Shown here: piece after piece, positions 58,801-64,000 of the stretch
How positions within the stretch are numbered: the stretch's first letter is position 1
Layout of the letters: the number at the start of each line of letters is the position of its first letter
Origin: Rhipicephalus microplus
Lineage: Eukaryota; Arthropoda; Arachnida; Ixodida; Ixodidae
Length of the DNA stretch: 64,000 nt
Reading direction: 5' to 3'
Assembly (NCBI RefSeq): GCF_043290135.1
Contig: NC_134709.1
Coordinates: 105,108,145-105,172,144, forward strand
Position numbers and translations under genes: made by a program
The notes under the pieces: generated by a model
The model's database searches: none
Seen by the model: the letters and a program-made list of their open reading frames with translations, nothing else
What the model was told of the DNA's origin: nothing

Positions 58801-59325
58801 TAAAAAATACTTTCTGGTGACCAAAAAACAGGAAGACTTCGTCGGTGCGCCCTATTTTTGAGGACAATCAAGGAGTGGGGGGAAGGAACTAGCAATATGT
58901 AAAAGTTTATCTTCGGCAGCGGCGCCAACCACCCACTATGGAGTCCTACAAGGGGACGCTTCAGGGTCTGTAAGTACAGGCCCTGCAGACGCCAGCTGTA
59001 CGCCACCACTATAACCGAATATGGTGTATCCAAGGTAGGATAGCCACACAGGGTTAACCCTGGCCGGCAGGAAACACGGAAGTCAATGGAAAGGAGTAGA
59101 GGACAGGAAAGATTTAAAGTAAGAGAAAAGACGAAGATGTGAGGTGGAGACAGGAAAACGTGACTGCCGATTCCCCCCAGGCGGGCCAATCCGGGAGTGC
59201 CGTCTACGTGAAGCCGGGGCCAAAGGGATGTGTTGCCTCTGCCGGGGGGCATTAAAGGTCCGATCATCCGGCATCGGCTCAACACCCAGGATCCTGTTTT
59301 CCCCGGACACGGCGGAGCCACGCAC

Positions 59326-59420
59326 GGCTAGGCGTGGGAGGGCGTCTGAACTCCCCCGTTAGCTCCGGTCCGTGGTGTAGCTACACACCAAACGCCTGCT
59401 TTCACAGACGCCCCTGCGGG
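59326..59420 (-). other. 5' UTR of the I-clade LINE
   Basis: The minus-strand text caggcgtttggtgtgtagct and the following cggagctaacgggggag resemble the start of tick I-clade LINEs as I remember them. The exact 5' base is uncertain by about 20 bp. No target duplication with the 3' end was found. Confidence 0.5.
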
Positions 59421-60994
59421 GTAAGAAATATCTGCATCAGTGCAAACGATAGGTTAAAATATTACGTGTGTTTTTAAGGCATAGCGACCCTCTTGCTTTT
59501 TTTCGCTGCAACGATATTATTGAAGTCTAAATTATCACTGTCTCATAAACTAAACCGTAGAGCCACCATATCAATACGGGGTGGTTAAAAGAGGAAGAGT
59601 CCGAGGGCCCTGATGACCGAGAAACAAATCATCAATAGCTTTGCACAGGGCAATTTACTCAATCATGGAATTTATGTACTACCTAAATTACATCAAAAGC
59701 ATTATCTCAATTGGGCTGCAATTAAAAAAGATATTCGAGGCAGTCATATTAAATTACATATAGATATAAAGATTTCGCTGACTTCACTCAGGGCTGTGTG
59801 TTGGTGTTACCGTGTTCTGCAAATAGTGCTGAAGTCGAAATAGGAATCTTGACAGGATCGCACCAACAGTCAACTGAGCCTAGCTGTTCCAACAGCCCTT
59901 ATTCAATATATCCAGTGCCTTGCATTCGTATATGATGTCACAGATATATTATGTAGCAATTTTCTCCTAATTTGGCCTCATTTGATCAAACGATGAAGTC
60001 CTTTCAGAAGACATGTATATGTCTAATAAACTGCTGATTAGAAATTCGTTGATTGTGTCTGGACCTATATTTGCCATGTGGCATGAGAAATTCCAGACAG
60101 ACAAACATAAGAGCCGGATTCGAGTAATGGCTTTCTTTTCCACCAGTGCCTCCAGAATTTGTGTGACTCTTTTAACGTTCTCGCACAAGAAAAGCATTGA
60201 AAATAGATTTTTGTGACTTTTTAGTGCTCTAAATGAACTGCTCACATAGATGAACTGCTTTTCTTTTTGTTTTGTGGTTCTCTCAGTCAGGGCCACACAG
60301 CCTCCTAATGCGTTATAATATTGCCCTTCGTAGGATTGCTCTTTGTATGCTTCTTCAGTGCTTCGTGCTATCATCAAACCAGGTACCAGCAGGCGTTGAT
60401 TGTGGTGATTTCATCTGATGCTCCACCTACTTCTCGCCAGTAGAATTTGCACCAAGAGCAAAGAGTCAAAGTTTGATGGTAACATTTGCTTTAAGTTTTC
60501 TGTTATTAATAATGTAGTTTAGCCAGGGCCTGTGCCAGGATTGTTCTATACCGGGGGTGCACCCACAATAAGCGAGGTCCTTCCGGGAAAGCAAAGAGGT
60601 GGGGAACTTTACCATTGTGTTAAGACAACGTTCCCTCTAGAAAAAATAGTCAAAACACCTAGTAATAAGACAACATGATGGACAGCCTCTCTGTGCCTAC
60701 AGCTGGCATGACCCCCGATTTCTGCCTGTGTCATTTGATTGCTTAAGACTTCATGTGAGAGTCCTGTTTCATGTACTCGTTTTTTTGGCAGTTACTTACT
60801 CGTCTTACCAGTTGAAGACTGTTCATGCGATGAAGATAAATCTTTGTCGGTTCTCGCTTTGTCATTTGCTAGTGACGTGTCTTTAGTAATTTTTACAGCT
60901 TACCTTCTTCTTTTCTGACTCGAAAATCAGCAGCATAATAACTTTCAACCCTAAGTAGGTTTTATGCAATCTAAAAAATGCCGCCATATCCACG
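59421..60994. other. Unassigned intergenic DNA
   Basis: Contains one longer minus-strand open frame (59967-60377, listed separately) and otherwise nothing recognised. Confidence 0.4.
59967..60377 (-). CDS. Hypothetical protein or exon, unrecognised
   Basis: An ATG-started frame of 136 codons. The frame is open for about a dozen more codons upstream. Composition is protein-like, mixed and without low complexity (for example FIYVSSSFRAL and RIRLLCLSVWNF), but no domain, signal peptide or membrane segment is recognised. It could be an exon, part of an unknown transposon or chance. No splice signals were convincing. Confidence 0.2.
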   Translation of the reverse strand: MMIARSTEEAYKEQSYEGQYYNALGGCVALTERTTKQKEKQFIYVSSSFRALKSHKNLFSMLFLCENVKRVTQILEALVEKKAITRIRLLCLSVWNFSCHMANIGPDTINEFLISSLLDIYMSSERTSSFDQMRPN

Positions 60995-61625
60995 AAGTGA
61001 ATGATGATGAGTGGGCGAAGCTCCGGAGGTAAACCTGGTAAACCATGAATCCTTCGTACATTTTGCCCACTCGATTTTATTGCAACGCTCCCCCTAGCGT
61101 ACGTCGCCGCACTATATCGAACGATGACACGCGCCATATGTGGCATCATTCCTATTTTATAACACCTCGCATCTTTCATAATCAACTACACGTACCGCCG
61201 TCTAGTTTATAACATCTTGCATCTTTTGGACGGACGAATGGACGGACGGACGGATGGACGGATGGACAGATGGATGGATGGACGGACGGGCAGACGGACG
61301 GACGGACGGACGGACGGATGGACGGACGGACGGATGGACGGACGGACGGATGGAGGGATGGATGGATGGATGGACGGACGGATGGATGGATGGATGGATG
61401 GATGGATGGATGGATGGACGGACGGACGGACGGACGGACGGACGGACGGACGGATGGATGGATGGATGGATGGATGGATGGATGGATGGACGGACGGATG
61501 GACGGATGGATATGGCTGTACCCTTTAGATCGGGCGGTGGCTAGCGTAATACTTAGAACTGAACGAGAGGTGGCTACATACAGGGGACGCACAGCCCACG
61601 CCTTAAGGAGCTTCGCTCCTAAAAT
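60995..61625 (-). repeat. Composite dispersed repeat with hairpin head and tetranucleotide core
   Basis: The right end (5' on the minus strand) is a palindrome, aggagcttcgctcct (61606-61620), giving a 6-bp stem with a GAA triloop. The left end reads gaatgatgatgagtgggcg, so the 3' end on the minus strand is a catcattc-like tail as in LINE-mobilised sequences. The middle holds the GGAC/GGAT tract. Two related 25-bp pieces (tttataaca...gcatctt) lie at 61155-61183 and 61204-61230. I recall this as a common tick repeat but did not check. Confidence 0.6.
61230..61510. repeat. (GGAC/GGAT)n tetranucleotide tract
   Basis: About 280 bp of ggac and ggat four-base units in alternating blocks. The two unit types form runs rather than random mixture, as expected from replication slippage. 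Open frames on both strands here are artefacts of the period. Confidence 0.97.
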
Positions 61626-64000
61626 AATCGCCACTCCTTTCTCTGGTCATAGGTTTTAAATTGGTGGCATGTCAGCGCTTTTCTCAGTCGGAGATTGCTA
61701 TGTAAGTAGAACTATATCGTGCCTGCCTCCTGGTACTAGATAGAGTGCTCACTCTGCGAGCTCTTTTTTCACAGCAGAAAATTCTGAAAGTATGGACTAA
61801 TCACTACAGATGTGCCCTGTCTTGGTTGCGGCTGGTGTATTTTTGCAGCGGTGATGTGCTAAATATCTATTACTAGCTCGAGAAACAAGGCCTCTTCTTT
61901 CATTTAGCTGCAAATCAGATGTGAAGAGTACTAATAACATTCGCTATATTCGTAGCCCCTTCAGGTGGAAACTATGGTGTGCTGTCAATAAATGTGTCAA
62001 ATTGTGATAACACAATCGCAAGGCTTTAAATATTACATTCCAAGGAAGAAAATGATGTTCTTCTTTGTGTAAGCGCCAGAAAGCCTTCACAGTTTTTATA
62101 ATAATATATGCTTCATCATTTTGTTGTAAAATATGTTTGGTTCTATACGGAAAGAGTGAAATCATAAGTTCCTGATGTTTAATTACTTTATTATGGCGAT
62201 AATTCTGATAGAAGGAAAGCAAAACTTAACGTGGGTTCTGGCACACAACTTCAACAACCCATCAAATATAGCAGTTCCTTCATTAAAGTGATCGGCTACG
62301 GCCGTATGCAGCAGACTGAGGTCATGTCGGGACATATTGATTAGGAAGATTGTTCAGTTCATCTAACAAACCATGTATTTTGTTATATTCTGGACACAAG
62401 TTGACACTGCTAGCATAAAAAAATTGCGTACGCAAATGTAGCCACTCCTGCTAAAGAGGTACATATGTTTCATTTGAATAAAGTTCTCGTTTGCGAACAT
62501 AAGATCGCATAAGCCTTGACAAAATGCATAAATATGGGCCATGGGCACTTATAAATCTTAATATAGGCGGAGCACTGTGTGGTGGAGAAATACACCCCTG
62601 CATTACATATGAAGCACCCATCTTGCACTTCTGTGCCTTCAATGGCTCATAATATTAACTGCCTCTCTGGTGGAGATGACCATTTCAGCTAATAATAATT
62701 TAGCTGAGCCTAATATCTTTATCTGCATGAGAAAACTAAAACTGAATATGGCAGTTGCAGTTCGAAAAGTTTTGAGGAAATATGTTTTTATACAACATAA
62801 TTATTAAAACCAATCAGAACTTCATGTGTGAAAAGCAGTATAGGTTACAAAGATATCAAATACGGGAAGAGTGATTTGCACCAATTTTAGTCGACTGAGC
62901 CATGCAATTACGCTTGCTTTTATATCTCCTAGACTCTCCCGCTGATTACATGACGCCGTGGAGACACGCACACCACAAAATTGGATGTTGAATATCTCAG
63001 AATCAGGACGAATGACCACCTAGTCATTTGCTTATCACAACAATTCTGTTTGCTCTTCGCGCTGAGCCTAGAGAAAGGAAAACATACGACCAGGAAAGAC
63101 TGAGAAACACTGTGAGAAAGAGATTGAAAGAGCTCCCATGTCAAAATGCAGAGCTGCTGTCAGCGCAGGCAACAATCTTCAGTACTACAGGCGGTCACTC
63201 GCTCTAATTTGTTAGTTGTAATGGCTGTAACATATAAGGCCTCTAAAGTTTAATCATTGATATTGCCTTTGAACTTCAATGACCAGTGCTGACAACAACT
63301 GTCGAATGATTCTCCTAATTTTCTGAATATTGTGGTGTTTTCTGGCACATCTTCTGCTTTGTACTATGTACATCCACTGTTTTTTTTTGAAAGACAACTA
63401 GCTGCATTCAGTCACCCCACACAGCGGAAAATTAATAAAGCGTAGCGTGTGTGAAATAAAACTTTCTACTTCACAGGAATAATCTTGCCAGATATTTGCA
63501 AAACACTTCCTTCTTTTCACAGACTTAAAAAAAAGAGCAAGTGATGCGGTTGTCGTTTTGTATTTGATAAAAACAACAAGACGCTGTGAGCGTGTGTGTT
63601 TTTTACAGACAAAAAAGCTTGCGTGTTAAGTGTTCTATGCATCAGCACAAATAAATTCCTGGAATTTTTTTGCAAGTCGTACTGCGTGTCCAATTAAGTC
63701 TGTGTACTGCGTAAGCTGATGTTTTGGCTACAGTCGGGAAATGTATATACATGGTGTCCGACATAAATTGAGCGAAGAATTTGAAAATGAAAGATACTTC
63801 AGTGGTGAATCGAACAAAACGCGTTCTACTCGCACTAGTCATTTGGTACTCAGGCTATCCCTATTTCTCCCCATACATATATTTATTATTTTATGATCAG
63901 CACTTTTTAATTTGTGGGCTGGAAACTTGAAATTTGAACACAGAGATGTAGAGCACTTTCAGAAACCACCGAATAAACTGTTTCCTGCACAAAACGTACA
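61626..64000. other. Unassigned AT-rich DNA to the window end
   Basis: No gene, RNA or repeat recognised in 2.4 kb. Short open frames only. A ttttttttt run with gtcaccccacacagc (about 63380-63425) recalls a few words of the ggagcag repeat at 6620, too little to assign. Confidence 0.38.

Larger units (their letters stand above)
48472..59420 (-). mobile_element. I-clade LINE, near full length, opened by nested insertions
   Basis: Minus-strand order: 5' UTR (59420-59326), gag-like ORF1, ORF2 with endonuclease, RT and RNase H, and a 3' UTR ending in a catcatca-like tail at 48472. RNase H after RT and a CCHC gag-like ORF1 point to the I clade. About 4.94 kb (SINE plus CR1-like LINE) and a 141-bp fold-back piece are inserted, so the element itself is about 5.9 kb. 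Stops and frameshifts show that it is inactive. Confidence 0.88.

Noticed and set aside
58776..59321. 181-codon minus-strand frame upstream of the I-element ORF1
   Set aside because: It lies in the 5' UTR/ORF1 start region out of the frame that gives ORF1 homology.
61182..61659. Long open frames on both strands in the tetranucleotide tract
   Set aside because: A 4-bp period without stops is open in several frames at once. The Met-Asp-Gly-Trp or His-Pro-Ser-Ile repeats are artefacts.

Overview
The window looks like nuclear DNA of a hard tick (Ixodida, probably a metastriate species). The main reason is a tRNA-derived SINE with a (CAAT)n tail that matches my memory of the Ruka family of ixodid ticks. 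It occurs six times here, alongside Ty3/gypsy, I-clade and CR1-like LINE, Penelope-like and BEL/Pao remnants that are all eukaryotic. The species call is inference, because no database search was possible. I found no convincing host protein-coding gene, rRNA or CRISPR. Almost every long ORF belongs to a transposon.

Layout. At 1-8383 there is mostly unassigned AT-rich DNA with one young SINE (652-896, perfect 14-bp target duplication) and a BEL/Pao gag-protease scrap (2165-3090, minus). At 8384-13575 lies a decayed Ty3/gypsy element on the plus strand with 162-bp LTRs that differ at about 25 positions. At 13576-18538 there is unassigned DNA with one old SINE. At 18539-25452 a second decayed gypsy lies on the minus strand. 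Its left end is confused by a possible solo LTR and by an inserted GC-rich repeat. At 27242-29770 a 5'-truncated Penelope-like element (RT plus GIY-YIG endonuclease) is split by a SINE. At 29794-30635 there is a near-perfect palindrome carrying hammerhead-ribozyme-like motifs. At 30710-36044 a young gypsy (minus) has 171-bp LTRs that are identical by eye but carries several defects in its proteins. At 36131-36416 there is a second inverted repeat with a hammerhead-like motif.

At 36521-43931 lies a homogeneous satellite of exactly 464-bp monomers: 15 direct copies and then about 1.2 inverted copies. Each monomer carries a 72-nt tRNA-like cloverleaf with an upstream TATA, A and B boxes and a T6 run just downstream, so each looks like a complete small RNA polymerase III unit. 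At 48472-59420 an I-clade LINE (minus) has been opened by a SINE, which was itself opened by a 4.7-kb CR1-like LINE. A separate 141-bp fold-back insertion with a 12-bp target duplication sits in the same I element. The remainder (59421-64000) holds one composite repeat with a large GGAC/GGAT tetranucleotide tract and otherwise nothing recognised.

The genes do not form a pathway. They are layers of mobile DNA whose order can be read from target duplications and from reading frames that resume across the insertions. Two themes recur: long (TA)n tracts sit at the borders of nearly every element between 27 and 44 kb, and small structured RNA motifs (hammerhead-like, tRNA-like, hairpins) recur inside the repeats.
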